This document shows positions 18,201 through 29,182 of a DNA stretch of 35,786 bases, in pieces; position 1 is the first letter of the stretch, and every line of letters begins with the position of its first letter. Made by a program: the position numbers and the translations under genes. Source of the stretch: a virus; the IMG/VR virus record IMGVR_UViG_3300009103_000088, positions 1-35,786 of that record. The stretch is one strand, 5' to 3'. The notes beneath the pieces are model-generated. The model had not been told where the DNA came from. It was given only the letters and a program-made list of their open reading frames with translations, and searched no databases.

Positions 18201-21200
18201 TTCGTACCCCTCAAACTTCCTAGTGGGTTATCGCTCTCGATGCCCTCCTCAGCCTCTCTTTCAGCCCTTCGGAGAACGATTTTCTTGGCGATACCAGCCT
18301 TCAGTTCAGCGAGGCGGTCGATCTCTTTTCTCTTGTCTTCTGGACTCATATCCTTATCGTCGTAAATAAAGCCAATTCTCTTGTTGATCCTCTGCATGGC
18401 TTCGTTGGCTTTGTTGTAAGTCCTGAGCCAGCGCATTACATCCCTGTTTTCTGAGACCACTGCTCTGGCCTCGTCCACCATCCTTCTTCTTTTATAGGCA
18501 TCAAAAGCCGCCTTCAGTCCCTTGACCTCACCCATCTGGTCATAGAACACGGTTAGGTATTTGGTGGATTTTCGTGGAGAGCCAGAATAGAACGAGCCAG
18601 CAGGGACTAATCCCCGCATCTCATCGATTCTGGTTAGCGGGTCAACGTCACTTGAAAGGATGTCAAAAGCGCCTGCTGTGGTTGCGCCGATCCACCCGAA
18701 GTAACCTTTGATCAGGTGATCCATCTGGACAGGTGAAACGTGTAAACCCGATTCTTTTAATCCGATTAAGTCCAGCATCTCCCCCACAGCCCATGAGGAC
18801 TTAACAGAGAAATCAGACGTGTAAGCCCTGACCCTTAACTCCTTGGGTAGGTTATTCATCTGCCAAGTAATGTTTTCAATCTGGCGGTCAGTGAAGGCAT
18901 TCTTGTTCTGCCACAGTTCGATCATTGGCTTAACGATCTGAGGGCGCCAGTCCATTGCTAACTGGTGTATTAACAAATCAGTGATACGCGCTCGGGTGTA
19001 GTCATTCATGCCCAAGTCGCCCATATCCCGAATAAAGTTTTCGGTGATACGTTCCCCCATTGACGCTATTGCACCAATTTCAAAGGGCTTGGGGAGGAAG
19101 AAGAAGTCCTTCGTGCCGGGGATTTTGATCGGCCAGTAGGTATCCCTCTGCCACTCTTCCAGTTCGTCGTAGTCTTCATCTCCTTCGTTGGAGAGACGTA
19201 GCAGGATGCTGGCAAGGGTTACCAAGCCGACAACACTAAGTAATCTAGCACGTTCCCCTTTGGCCCCTGAGCGGGCTAACTTTGACAAACCTTGCAAACG
19301 TGCATTGAGGAACGGCATCATTCCGATAAGCCATTGGGCCGCAACTCCTCGACCGTGAGCAGAGAAATTCATCAGGTCTCTTGCTTCAAATGATGCTTGG
19401 AGATGCCCGACCTCTTCTTTTCTTTGCAAGTATAAGGAAGCGCGGTTAGCATTCTCCATTCTGTTGCCGATATCTTGATACCAGTTGAACAGAAGGCCCA
19501 TTGCCTTACGCGCCTTGACAGTCTTATCGAGAATCTTATTTTCACCTACCGCATCAACCATCCTACGAATAGCCGCTGGGTCGTCGTTGTAAAAACCAAA
19601 CTGGAATGTTGCCCCACCCATCATCATGTTAGCAGTGACGAGATGGTTATCTTTCAAAGTCTGGTATCCAGTGCTGGCATTACCCAATGCGTTATAGGAA
19701 AGTTTTCCGACTGCAACAGAGTGAACCGTGTCACGGATCATGTTCCTTATCTTGAACGCCGGAGATGCAGTGACGCCGATAGTTAGCCATCGCTTAAACG
19801 TAGACATAGTTCTAAGCGCTTTAGAATCCACACCGCCCCATGCAAGAGATGACATTGCGTTTAAGACAAGAGGATCGTTTACTTCGTACCAGACTTTCTT
19901 GCCGTCCTTCAGAACGTAGACAAAGGAATCGAATTTCTCGCTACGGCTTTTGCCTTTGGAGAATTCGATATTGGCGATATCCTTTGCGCTGGTTAAGAGT
20001 GTTGCCGCACCAGCCTTTGTGGCCGCTTCCATAGCGGCAACGCCAGCACGGTTCTTCATTGCGGCAGACATAATGGCCGTCCAGTTCAGCATCATGCTCT
20101 GGAGGGCATCTTGGATGTTCTCTTCGCTACCGCGAAGACGATTGATAACGCTCTTTATGTTCACAAAGTCGTGAACTGGGGTTGGCCCACGCACCGCGGT
20201 CTTCCCGTCTGAGGTGAACTCCCGGTAGAACGGGACATAGAAATCTGTATCCAATGTCTCTCTAACGGTTTCGTCAATCACTCCAGCATCGACCGCCATC
20301 TGCAAAACAGAGTCCTGCAACTTGGACATCTTCCTCATTGCCTTTTGATAGACGACCCTGCGATCCCGACCGCTTTTCATCTTATTGTTAGGTCGCTGGT
20401 TTAGTTTCAAACCCGCTTTAATTTGGGCTTCTGTAAAGTTCTTTTCCCGATCTTCTTTGGCTAAACGGTTAGCGCGGGTGTAAACCATCCAAGACATGAA
20501 CTGATCGGCTTCGCCTTCAAGGTCTTTCAGAATGTCGAGCAAACCATCCCTTGAGAAGTCCACATCGTACCAATCAAACTCTCCGTTGCGATATCTTGCT
20601 TTGGGGGCGCCATAGTGGAGCATTGCGTGAAGCATCCCGTGGGCGTTCTCTGATAACTGCATCATCTGCCACGCTCGGGTAGCCTGATCACCGAGAAGGT
20701 TCTTGACCGGGCGATAAGCATCGATCCAGTACTGAACGGTTTTCTGCCACCAACCGTTCCGAGCATCGGAGACCAACTCTCCAGCGCTTCGTCTGGCGCT
20801 CCCACCATTCGTTGCGTTAATAGCCGCTTTAGACTCCGCATCCAGACCCGGATTGGTATTGAGGGAAAACACTGGCCCCTCCTCTCCAATGACTGCCCCA
20901 CTTCGCAACTCCATCTGAGCATTGTCTTGAACCCGGGCAAGCATACTGGGATTCTTTCTTTGAAGGGCTTTCAGGAACTGCTGGTAGGTAAACTTCTGGC
21001 TATTGGATTTGGATATTCCAGCAACCCCGTCACCAAACGAGTATTCAAACTGGAACTGGAGGCCATTCATGCCATCGAGTTTTCCGATGGACAGCAACTT
21101 CACGGCTCTCTCAATTTCAGAGAGGTCAACCATATCCGTCTTGTGTCCGTTGTTGTAGGAAACAAACGGGAATGATCCTGCCGCAACAAACGGGTCTTTA

Positions 21201-24200
21201 GCATGATCAGACATCCTGATAACTAACTCTGTACCTGTCTGGGTGTTCTTGAACATCGCATACCGAGAAGTGATGCTGGTGTTAGGAGAGACAACAGGGA
21301 GATGGACATCGATGTTTTTGTAGCCTTTCTTGTAGACCCGCTCGGCTACCTTCATCATGCCGTCCATGTTTCTTCTGAGGCGTAACTCCTCGCTTCGGGT
21401 CAGCACTTTATCCACGGCGCTAATGATGTCGTAGCGTCTGTGTTCCTGCGTCAGGCTTCTGGTCGGAGCGGTGTACTCTGGGAATGCGATAGCCGCCCTT
21501 CCCAGTTGCACATCCCCGCCTTCCATTCTCATAAATCCGGGTAACTGATTGTTCTGACGCATTGCCTTTCTGAGAGACCCTTGGATAGCGTATCCAATCT
21601 CTTTGGGCGTCAGGTTTTTTGGTAGACCCACGTCAATATGCAGGAATTTTTTAATGGCTCTCCAGATGCGCGTCCTGAGAGGTAGAGTGATCTCACTGGT
21701 GTCTTCCGCTATAGCGGCAAGCACTTCCTCAGCAAAACGATCTGTTCCTTCGTTGACCCTGCCGCCGTAGTTAGCCCTGACGCGGTCGTACCACGGCTTG
21801 AAGGTTGTGTCCTTGCCAGCCTCAAGTTCTACAATCAGGTCAGCATAGGCCGTGTCCCCTAGCATTCGCTTGAGGCCAAAATGCGTACCGACCTCATGCA
21901 AAAGAACTTTTGGAGCGGTCAGCCTGTTGAGACGATTCGCTATTAGGTAGGCTGTATTGGTTTTAGGATCGAACAACCCACGGGCGCGTTGAGCCGCGTC
22001 CTGATCCTTAATGAGTCCCGCGGGTAAGTCCGCGGCAGATTCGACAATTACAAGGATGCCGTCTGCTTCAAGACGGGCAATGCCTTTTTCACCAAACTTG
22101 CTAACAAGGGCGCGACGTAGCCCAGAAGCAGAAAACCCGCCAGAGGCGGGCTTGTCGATGGGGATGAGGCTTTGCGCCTCTACGTCTTCATCATCTCTTT
22201 TAGTTCTTCCGGGCTTGCGTCCAGAATCGCCTTGACGTTGTGTTGTACGTCCTGCTCTATCTGTTTTTCGACTTCCTCTGAGGACATAGTCGAATCCCAA
22301 GTCTGGACGTTTCTCGGCGAGGAGTCTTCTTGCCGCTTGCTCATAATCTGTTGCCTCTGATCTCGAATCGGCTACGCCAAGTTTAGCATAAAGGTCTTTT
22401 TCGTGATACCAAAGTACGGCCTGAATATCTGCCGTAGTAATATCGATACCATCTTTTTTAAGCGCATCCTTAACGCCCTGAATAACTGAGCGCATAAATC
22501 CACGCTCTTCGCCATTTCTTGGAGCGTCTTCAAGTTGGTTGTGAATTTCATCGTATCGTTTAATGGTTCTTAATTCATCAGACTTATTCTTATATCCGCC
22601 TCTGGCCCATGCGCCATGTACAGACGCGGCCCATTCAAGGCGTAGTGCTTCATCTTTAAGCAAGTCTTGGCGCTTATATCCATTCAAGTGGGGTTTTACT
22701 AAACGCGCATTCTTTAAAAGGGTTAACAGTTCCTGTTTTGTAGAATTAAGTTTTGAGACGTTTGCAGATGTAAGTAGATTTCCACTAATTCTGTTCCACG
22801 TTCTACTAAACCATAAGTCAGCAGTAAGTGACTCGTAATGGCCGTATAGATTGCCAAAAAAACTGCCGATCTTTGGGCCGAAGATTAACGCTCCCCGGCC
22901 TTCATACGACATCAATTCACCAGAAACCTCAAAACCTCTTTCTTGCAATTGTTTGACAGTAAACGGTGCTTCAAGAAACTCTGTGGTCTGATCCAACCCT
23001 GTACTAGCAATCATCTTTGCAAGAGCCTGATGATTCAGTTTCATCGCTTTGATTGACTTACCAGTACCCCAAATTCGGATTTCTCCCGTGTTACGGTAAT
23101 GCTCGTACTGTTTAACAGCGTTGCGAATATTCTCGTCTACTTCAGTTCCCTGAGATGTAATAGCAAGAAATGCTTTCATTACCATCTCATTGTTTTTGTC
23201 GGTGTTGAGTTCTGGATAGATCACGCCCAACACTTCCATCATGTTCGATACTTTTTCCTCGTACCAGCCAATAGCATTATCTGACTGGCTCAATTGGTAT
23301 CGAACTTCTTCCAACATACTTGCAACGAACTGAGCCTTAGCGGCATCCGAGTAATCGCCAATAGCAATTCGCCCTTGCGCCCTAGTTCTCTCTTGAAGAA
23401 AAACTCCAAGATCAAACTTCCGAATCTTTCCATTTTTGCCAGTGCCTTCAATTGCTGGCTTTTCACGCCCGGTCAATATTCGGACAGTGCTTAGTTTCTT
23501 GGCTCTGGATTTTTGTAAATTGTCAGTAACTGGAAGAGGGAATGAAGCAATTACAGAATCTTTGCCTAGAGTTACGTTACCCCGAGTAAAAAACTTTCCA
23601 ACTGCCGTTTTGTATTTTTCTTTTTGCGCGTTGCTTAAATCTTTTGGCAGGCGAAAACGAATGTTTTCAGAGTCTTCCGCCAAGGTTTCCACTATTGGAG
23701 CAACTTTAGAGTCAATCCAAGATTGCATCTTTTGGGCGGCGGTAAGTTTTCCCAGCGAGAACAGCGGCCCTTCGTCGGTTCGATCTTCCACCCAAGCCTT
23801 GGCATCTTTAAGGCGGGGGAATGTATCCATCCAGTCCCAGTCGAAGTCAGCGTGGTAGTCTGGGTTTTCCTTTGTGGCTCTGTATAACTTCCACTCTCTG
23901 CCGGGGCCGAATGTTTCTTCCGGCTCTGCCTGTACAACCTTGTACTTGGTTCCGTCGCTGGCGGTTAGTTCGTATTCACCCGGGTATACCTTAGTTGTCT
24001 CAGCAAGAGAGAAGGCTACGCTTTCGTCGGCTTTATCCAGCGATGTGTCCTCTAATCTACGGAGAGGAACAGTTACTTGAGGCTCTACGGTGTCAATGTC
24101 GGCTCTTCCAGTTTGGGAAATAAAAACTGGTTTTGGATCGATGGCGTCAAAGTCCTCTACTCGATCCCTATTAAAAAACACATCGACTTCTATCTCATCA

Positions 24201-27200
24201 GTAAGGCCCAGAGAGGTAGCCGCGATCATGCGCCCACGCCCCTCATGCCCGGTTATTTGAAGACCGTTTTTTGTAATCTCTACATTAAGGAATGGAGGAG
24301 CCATCCTGTCCCCCTGCTCCAGACGATCCAGAATCGCCTCGACATTTGAGTCTTCAGTCCGATTTGGGACAAGATTCAAAAACTCCTGCGGCGTCATCTT
24401 GACTAAGATACCTTTGGCAAGGCCGGATTCTTTGGGATACTTCCTGTACTCGGCTTGATCAGGAACAAAGCCCATAGGCTCTTTTTTGTTTTCTATTTTT
24501 CTAGAAAATACAATTGCCTGCCCCTCCAAAGAAAAAGCCGCCTCATCGGCGGCTTCGGTTTCTTCAGCGGCGGTTTCCTGCGGCGGCGCTCTTGGAGCCT
24601 GCCTGTACTGGGCTACTTCTTTGGCCCCGAACTCCTCGGCGATATCGAGGTAATCGGCTCTCCGATCATCAACGTATTGGAGAATACTTCCGAATCCGAG
24701 TCTGCGAATTTCGCTCCTGATGCTTTCTCCAGAAGGGTCTTTAGTCCAGTCGTGGGTTTGCGTTTCGATTTGCGCTGTAAAGAGTTCCGATTTTCTGATG
24801 TCATTGCGCTTTCCGCGTAGTCTCCCGAACCGTCGTGCGAACTGGATCGGGGTAAGTTTTGGATTAGTGACCACTACCTCGAAGTCATTTATCCGGGTAT
24901 AGGTTGCGTCCTCACCAAAGGCCTGTTTGATCTGTCCGACCAGTTGGTTCTCCTGCACCCCTCCCAAGACCTTGTCAAAACGCATAAACGCGGACAGGTT
25001 TCCATCCTCAATAGCGAGGGTGTTGTCAGGGCGAATGGTAGACACAGACGGACGTAGCGTGATCAGCATCTGAGCCAGTGCATATGCCTTGGCTATGTTT
25101 GCCTGATCGGCTTTTCCGGTGAGTGTCAGTATGGAGGCGAGGTCACCCTCGGCTTTGCCGGGGTTCGCTTTTCGGTAGGCTTTGGCAATCTCTGCAAGGA
25201 GAGCGTCGTTGCCTTTCTTGTTGGTGAGGAGTTTCCTCACGCGCTCGATAAACTTTTCTTTACCAGTGCGTTTGAATGAGGACTCTAATGAGGTGAGGGC
25301 GCCAGACGATTGCGGAACAGTGATAGTTGTTCCTTTAACGGGCGCTTTTTTGGTTGGGGTCTGGAGTTCCTGCTCGGTGCGAATAGAGCGGACGTACTGA
25401 TTTAGACGACCTTTGTCAGCCTTAGACCAGCCAGCGATATTCTCCGCTTGGGTAAGAATATCCGATAGACCTTCCTCGTCTACCGTAATCTTGTCACCTT
25501 TTCTGGTGACGAAATTCTTCTCGATGCTGTCTATTATGGACTGAACATTTTCTCTAGGCGGTTGTCTCGCCTCGACCTGAGCCGCCTCTTTCTTCAGCGC
25601 GGCCTGCTTCTTCTCAGTCGTTTCTGGGGCTTTCGCGGCCTGCCCTTCATTTATCCAGAACAGATAATCATCGACAGTGCTTTGACCTACTTCCCGGTTC
25701 CCTGTGTTGGGAACTCGGAGAGTGGGCTTGTTATCAATAGGGATGAGGTGAACACCGTCAGCCTTCTTTGATAACTTGTATCCGGTGGGGGCAAGGACAT
25801 CGTTCAGCGCGTTGATGTTGTCCGGCTTTTCCAGAGCCTTGCGGTAGTTCTGCAAAGCCAAAGCCAAAGGCGGGCGCTTCTTACGCTGTCCCGGGAATAA
25901 GGGTATCTTGTTACGATCCACCGCCCCCTGTAACTTAGCGACAGTTTCGTAGTTGTCGGGTTCTCTTAACTGGGCAAGTTTCCTTGCCGCCTTGTCGGTT
26001 GCTTCTCTGGTATCGAGATCAACATCTCTCTTAGACCTGTCTGTTGCCTGAGTCTCAAGTTCACCGATCTCAACTTCTGTATCGAGAGTTGTTTCAACGT
26101 CCTGTCTGGCAAGTCTATCTGCCTCTTGTTCAAGTTTCTGAGATAGAACAGGTTTAGTTTCACTCGTTTCCGCAACTTTAGGAACCGCGGCCAGTTGCAT
26201 TCCCTTGGGCGATACAACCAGTTCCACATTATCCCAATTGCCACGCATGATTACCGAGGAAACGGGAACCTTAACAAGGACAACATCCTGACCGCCAAAG
26301 TTTTGGCCTTTCTTATCGGTCTTCCCTTTCCTTGCACTCACCCTGCCGCGACTGAGGCTTCCCTTTATAGGAGTGGAAAGCGATCCCCCTGCCGCTAGTG
26401 TGGCCTGCTCCTCTTTGGTGAGAGCAACGTAAAATGGAATCACGCCATTCGGATATGTGTCTTCTGTTTGGAGCGCGGATTGCAAAGACAATCTGTAGTT
26501 CGCAAACCCTTCCAGAGTCAGGGCAGTTCTAAGGGAATCAACCACAGACTGGGCGTTGTCCGCCTCACCTATATCTTCTTCAAAAGCGGCAATAGGCTCT
26601 GAGACTGTATCCAGTTGTGCGCTTACGCCATCTTTCTGGCGGCGCAGTGCCTCGTTTAATTCCTCTGGCTCAATACCGCTGGCTTCTCCTTTATGGACAG
26701 CATCTGCCTGTTGGCGTAATGACTCTTTTGTAGCCTTCTGTAGAAGTTGCTTTGACCCAGATAAAGACGCAGAGACAGATGCCTGCACAGCGGACTGGGC
26801 GGTACTGCCCAGCATTTCAAGGGCGATGTCTTCAAACGAAGTTTCACCGAATGCGGCAAGTCCGCCGAGACCTTCACCAACCCCCTCACCGAGGGTTTCA
26901 ATCGTCATCCTTTTAGTGCCGATTGCTTTGGCCCTTGGGGCTTCTGCATACTTCTTGAATGCCGCGGTTACTGCCCCATCGCCCTCTGCGTGTCTAACGG
27001 CGATCTTTTCCCAGTCGGCATTCTTCTTAATATCAATGCCTTCTTTAAGAAGGTCTTTGCGTAACTCACGCCCCGCCTTGGTTCCGGGCATCTTTGAGAG
27101 GCCCATAAACGCGGCATCAACTATTCCGATGGTAAGGCCTTTGGTGTAGCCTTTTTTGTACATTTCGCGCTGGAATTCAGGATCAGAGATGGCTTTCTGC

Positions 27201-27865
27201 ACCGCCGCCTCATTCGTAACATCGATACCCGCCTTCATCAGGGCTTCAATATAAGCCGCTCCTGTTTCGACCGATGCTCCTGCCGTTCCCGCCCCAACTC
27301 TGGAGCCAATCGCGATACCAAGAGGCCCACCCGGCGATCCAGCCAAAGCGCCAGCAAACATACCGCCAACAGCAACAGCCATGTTGCCTGCCTGCGATGC
27401 GCCAAACTCCGCTACACCAAGAGGGTTAGTGACAGCCGTCCAGATGGTTTTCCCCGCGGCATCGAGTACAGCCAACGAGGTATTAGCAAAGCCCTCTGCA
27501 TCCTTTACATCCTTGCTTTCTCTACCAACCACATCGAGCAGATACTTATGCTGGGCGCTTTTTGCTACCTCATGCTGTCTTCGAGAAGTTTCCGCAACGA
27601 TCCGTGCAATTTCTTCTTCGTTACCTTCAGCCCCGTCCAAGCCTAATGAAGCAAGACTTATGTAGTCATACGCATCAGCAAACGATTTTTTGATGTGCGC
27701 CCAGAAACCGCTTTCTGGTTTTTGCTCAATTACAGGCTGAGGATAATCCTTAAACTGGTCAAATATTGAGTCAAAACTAGAACTTGGCTGACCCTGTTGA
27801 ACGGCATTTGCTGGAGGTGCTTGAGTCTTGAACTGATCGAAAATAGAGTCGAATCTACTTGCCAT
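18197..27865 (-). CDS. Giant polyvalent virion protein, 3222 aa
   Basis: The largest gene here, placed like the internal core/ejection proteins of podoviruses. In order: two copies of FDSIFDQFK (5-13 and 31-39); a glycine-zipper region with MAVAVGGMFAGALAG (about 150-215); a ParB/Srx-like module with ITGHEGRGRMIAA (about 1150-1240); a DUF7178-like part ending SLTADLWFSRTWNRISG (about 1480-1700); a zincin with LHEVGTHFG (HEVGTH 1990-1995) and DRFAEEVLA downstream; and an LPD38-like C-terminal region (about 2350-2900) with TASPAFKIRNMIRD and NFSAHGRGVAAQWLIG, followed by a hydrophobic helix (LLSVVGLVTLASILLRL). Junctions of the form [DE]E-x(2-3)-FSL occur at about 1111, 1285, 1369 and 2333. Polyvalent proteins are thought to enter the host with phage DNA. 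Domain limits are approximate. Confidence 0.82.
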   Translation of the reverse strand: MASRFDSIFDQFKTQAPPANAVQQGQPSSSFDSIFDQFKDYPQPVIEQKPESGFWAHIKKSFADAYDYISLASLGLDGAEGNEEEIARIVAETSRRQHEVAKSAQHKYLLDVVGRESKDVKDAEGFANTSLAVLDAAGKTIWTAVTNPLGVAEFGASQAGNMAVAVGGMFAGALAGSPGGPLGIAIGSRVGAGTAGASVETGAAYIEALMKAGIDVTNEAAVQKAISDPEFQREMYKKGYTKGLTIGIVDAAFMGLSKMPGTKAGRELRKDLLKEGIDIKKNADWEKIAVRHAEGDGAVTAAFKKYAEAPRAKAIGTKRMTIETLGEGVGEGLGGLAAFGETSFEDIALEMLGSTAQSAVQASVSASLSGSKQLLQKATKESLRQQADAVHKGEASGIEPEELNEALRRQKDGVSAQLDTVSEPIAAFEEDIGEADNAQSVVDSLRTALTLEGFANYRLSLQSALQTEDTYPNGVIPFYVALTKEEQATLAAGGSLSTPIKGSLSRGRVSARKGKTDKKGQNFGGQDVVLVKVPVSSVIMRGNWDNVELVVSPKGMQLAAVPKVAETSETKPVLSQKLEQEADRLARQDVETTLDTEVEIGELETQATDRSKRDVDLDTREATDKAARKLAQLREPDNYETVAKLQGAVDRNKIPLFPGQRKKRPPLALALQNYRKALEKPDNINALNDVLAPTGYKLSKKADGVHLIPIDNKPTLRVPNTGNREVGQSTVDDYLFWINEGQAAKAPETTEKKQAALKKEAAQVEARQPPRENVQSIIDSIEKNFVTRKGDKITVDEEGLSDILTQAENIAGWSKADKGRLNQYVRSIRTEQELQTPTKKAPVKGTTITVPQSSGALTSLESSFKRTGKEKFIERVRKLLTNKKGNDALLAEIAKAYRKANPGKAEGDLASILTLTGKADQANIAKAYALAQMLITLRPSVSTIRPDNTLAIEDGNLSAFMRFDKVLGGVQENQLVGQIKQAFGEDATYTRINDFEVVVTNPKLTPIQFARRFGRLRGKRNDIRKSELFTAQIETQTHDWTKDPSGESIRSEIRRLGFGSILQYVDDRRADYLDIAEEFGAKEVAQYRQAPRAPPQETAAEETEAADEAAFSLEGQAIVFSRKIENKKEPMGFVPDQAEYRKYPKESGLAKGILVKMTPQEFLNLVPNRTEDSNVEAILDRLEQGDRMAPPFLNVEITKNGLQITGHEGRGRMIAATSLGLTDEIEVDVFFNRDRVEDFDAIDPKPVFISQTGRADIDTVEPQVTVPLRRLEDTSLDKADESVAFSLAETTKVYPGEYELTASDGTKYKVVQAEPEETFGPGREWKLYRATKENPDYHADFDWDWMDTFPRLKDAKAWVEDRTDEGPLFSLGKLTAAQKMQSWIDSKVAPIVETLAEDSENIRFRLPKDLSNAQKEKYKTAVGKFFTRGNVTLGKDSVIASFPLPVTDNLQKSRAKKLSTVRILTGREKPAIEGTGKNGKIRKFDLGVFLQERTRAQGRIAIGDYSDAAKAQFVASMLEEVRYQLSQSDNAIGWYEEKVSNMMEVLGVIYPELNTDKNNEMVMKAFLAITSQGTEVDENIRNAVKQYEHYRNTGEIRIWGTGKSIKAMKLNHQALAKMIASTGLDQTTEFLEAPFTVKQLQERGFEVSGELMSYEGRGALIFGPKIGSFFGNLYGHYESLTADLWFSRTWNRISGNLLTSANVSKLNSTKQELLTLLKNARLVKPHLNGYKRQDLLKDEALRLEWAASVHGAWARGGYKNKSDELRTIKRYDEIHNQLEDAPRNGEERGFMRSVIQGVKDALKKDGIDITTADIQAVLWYHEKDLYAKLGVADSRSEATDYEQAARRLLAEKRPDLGFDYVLRGSRKTDRAGRTTQRQGDSGRKPGRTKRDDEDVEAQSLIPIDKPASGGFSASGLRRALVSKFGEKGIARLEADGILVIVESAADLPAGLIKDQDAAQRARGLFDPKTNTAYLIANRLNRLTAPKVLLHEVGTHFGLKRMLGDTAYADLIVELEAGKDTTFKPWYDRVRANYGGRVNEGTDRFAEEVLAAIAEDTSEITLPLRTRIWRAIKKFLHIDVGLPKNLTPKEIGYAIQGSLRKAMRQNNQLPGFMRMEGGDVQLGRAAIAFPEYTAPTRSLTQEHRRYDIISAVDKVLTRSEELRLRRNMDGMMKVAERVYKKGYKNIDVHLPVVSPNTSITSRYAMFKNTQTGTELVIRMSDHAKDPFVAAGSFPFVSYNNGHKTDMVDLSEIERAVKLLSIGKLDGMNGLQFQFEYSFGDGVAGISKSNSQKFTYQQFLKALQRKNPSMLARVQDNAQMELRSGAVIGEEGPVFSLNTNPGLDAESKAAINATNGGSARRSAGELVSDARNGWWQKTVQYWIDAYRPVKNLLGDQATRAWQMMQLSENAHGMLHAMLHYGAPKARYRNGEFDWYDVDFSRDGLLDILKDLEGEADQFMSWMVYTRANRLAKEDREKNFTEAQIKAGLKLNQRPNNKMKSGRDRRVVYQKAMRKMSKLQDSVLQMAVDAGVIDETVRETLDTDFYVPFYREFTSDGKTAVRGPTPVHDFVNIKSVINRLRGSEENIQDALQSMMLNWTAIMSAAMKNRAGVAAMEAATKAGAATLLTSAKDIANIEFSKGKSRSEKFDSFVYVLKDGKKVWYEVNDPLVLNAMSSLAWGGVDSKALRTMSTFKRWLTIGVTASPAFKIRNMIRDTVHSVAVGKLSYNALGNASTGYQTLKDNHLVTANMMMGGATFQFGFYNDDPAAIRRMVDAVGENKILDKTVKARKAMGLLFNWYQDIGNRMENANRASLYLQRKEEVGHLQASFEARDLMNFSAHGRGVAAQWLIGMMPFLNARLQGLSKLARSGAKGERARLLSVVGLVTLASILLRLSNEGDEDYDELEEWQRDTYWPIKIPGTKDFFFLPKPFEIGAIASMGERITENFIRDMGDLGMNDYTRARITDLLIHQLAMDWRPQIVKPMIELWQNKNAFTDRQIENITWQMNNLPKELRVRAYTSDFSVKSSWAVGEMLDLIGLKESGLHVSPVQMDHLIKGYFGWIGATTAGAFDILSSDVDPLTRIDEMRGLVPAGSFYSGSPRKSTKYLTVFYDQMGEVKGLKAAFDAYKRRRMVDEARAVVSENRDVMRWLRTYNKANEAMQRINKRIGFIYDDKDMSPEDKRKEIDRLAELKAGIAKKIVLRRAEREAEEGIESDNPLGSLRGTN

Positions 27866-29182
27866 CTAGTTTGATCCCTTGGTGAACTCGTAATAGGCGG
27901 TCGCCAATGCTTTGGCGAATTCTCCATTTGCTTGTTCTGTCGGTATTTGTCCAAGCAGGTTCATTAACGATTTTTGGATAATATCTTTAGGCACGTCTGC
28001 GGCCTCCAAATCTTTTATCAGCCTTTCCACTAAATTCTTAGATTGTTCAGCATTGTATCCATACGCCTCTGACATTGTGAATGGCTGGGTTGGGGATACC
28101 ACTGTGGGCTTTGCTGAGGGCGGAAGTTCTGGAACGGCTTGACCACCTGTATTGATTGCCGGGAAACTTCCCGTTTGGGAACTTGTATTCACGCCCATGC
28201 CATCGGATGGGTCGAATGTTCTAGCACCGCTCGGGTTGATTTGATACTCTGCAAAATATTTTTTTTCTGCCATTTCCTTTTCAGCCGCGGCCTTTATTTC
28301 AGCCGCAATGTCCGACCCTTGTAAGCCGCTTACAGCGTCTGCCACTAACTCAATACCGCCTGCAAGTGCGCTTCCGGCTTTGTATTCAGGGCTAGATTTA
28401 ATACCCAAAGGATTCGGGGGATCATATATGCTGTGCGATAGTTGGTTGGTAGACACATTTGGGTCAGGTTTAGCAACAGCGGCGGCGGAAGGCGCTTCTG
28501 CGGCAGGCGCTTCTGCGGCAGGGGGAGTGTCTGCGGCGGATTCATCAACAATCTTACCGTTTACGATAGAACCGTTAGCAACACCAGTTTGATACGCTAA
28601 CGCAATTTGTTCATCAGTCGGGTCTTCTCCTACGATTGAGCGGAATTTAGATTTAAGTTTGCTTAACACATCTGCATCTATTCCTTCCAGCAAATCGACC
28701 TCAACATCTGCGGTGGTTCCGCGGGTCATGGTTCCATCCGGATTGAGGATGCGGATGTCATCCGGGTCTTTTTTGTTTATGCCGACACTCCGTTGAGCAA
28801 CAATTCCCCACTGTTGCTCTTGACGGTATCCAGTGGGACTCAGTTCGTCTTTAACTTCTTCGGTGTAATGCCCGTATACGTTTTGTTTTGTCCAGTGGTA
28901 ATCAGGAAGTAAGTCCTGCTCTTTTTCGTAATCGAACTTATCCTTAGCCAATTGCGCTGACTCCTTAGCAATGCCAAGCCTCTCCTGAGAGGATTCATAA
29001 TCAGCCACACGAAAAGCGTTTGTTATATCGTTTTGGCTTAACTGCATCTCCTGAAGACGGAGTTCTTTGCGGCGTTGGGCCTCAGCCTCTAACGAGGAAA
29101 TCTTTGTGCTGTGCTGAATATCCGCAAACTTCATTAAGTTTTCGCCAAGACTGGCGAATAGTATTCCAGATGACTGGCTCAT
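27866..29182 (-). CDS. Internal virion-type protein, 438 aa
   Basis: The ATG at 29182 overlaps the stop of the preceding gene (ATGA). The protein begins MSQSSGILFASLGENLMKFA. It has a long helical, probably coiled-coil region to about residue 85 (ISSLEAEAQRRKELRLQEMQ), a central beta/acidic part with DGTMTRGTTADVEVDLLEGI, and an Ala/Pro-rich linker (AAEAPAAEAPSAAAVAKPDP), then a helical end (MSEAYGYNAEQSKNLVERLI). Location between the giant protein and the other internal-protein genes suggests an ejection or core protein comparable in place to T7 gp15. Sequence similarity to T7 gp15 is not evident. Confidence 0.65.
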   Translation of the reverse strand: MSQSSGILFASLGENLMKFADIQHSTKISSLEAEAQRRKELRLQEMQLSQNDITNAFRVADYESSQERLGIAKESAQLAKDKFDYEKEQDLLPDYHWTKQNVYGHYTEEVKDELSPTGYRQEQQWGIVAQRSVGINKKDPDDIRILNPDGTMTRGTTADVEVDLLEGIDADVLSKLKSKFRSIVGEDPTDEQIALAYQTGVANGSIVNGKIVDESAADTPPAAEAPAAEAPSAAAVAKPDPNVSTNQLSHSIYDPPNPLGIKSSPEYKAGSALAGGIELVADAVSGLQGSDIAAEIKAAAEKEMAEKKYFAEYQINPSGARTFDPSDGMGVNTSSQTGSFPAINTGGQAVPELPPSAKPTVVSPTQPFTMSEAYGYNAEQSKNLVERLIKDLEAADVPKDIIQKSLMNLLGQIPTEQANGEFAKALATAYYEFTKGSN

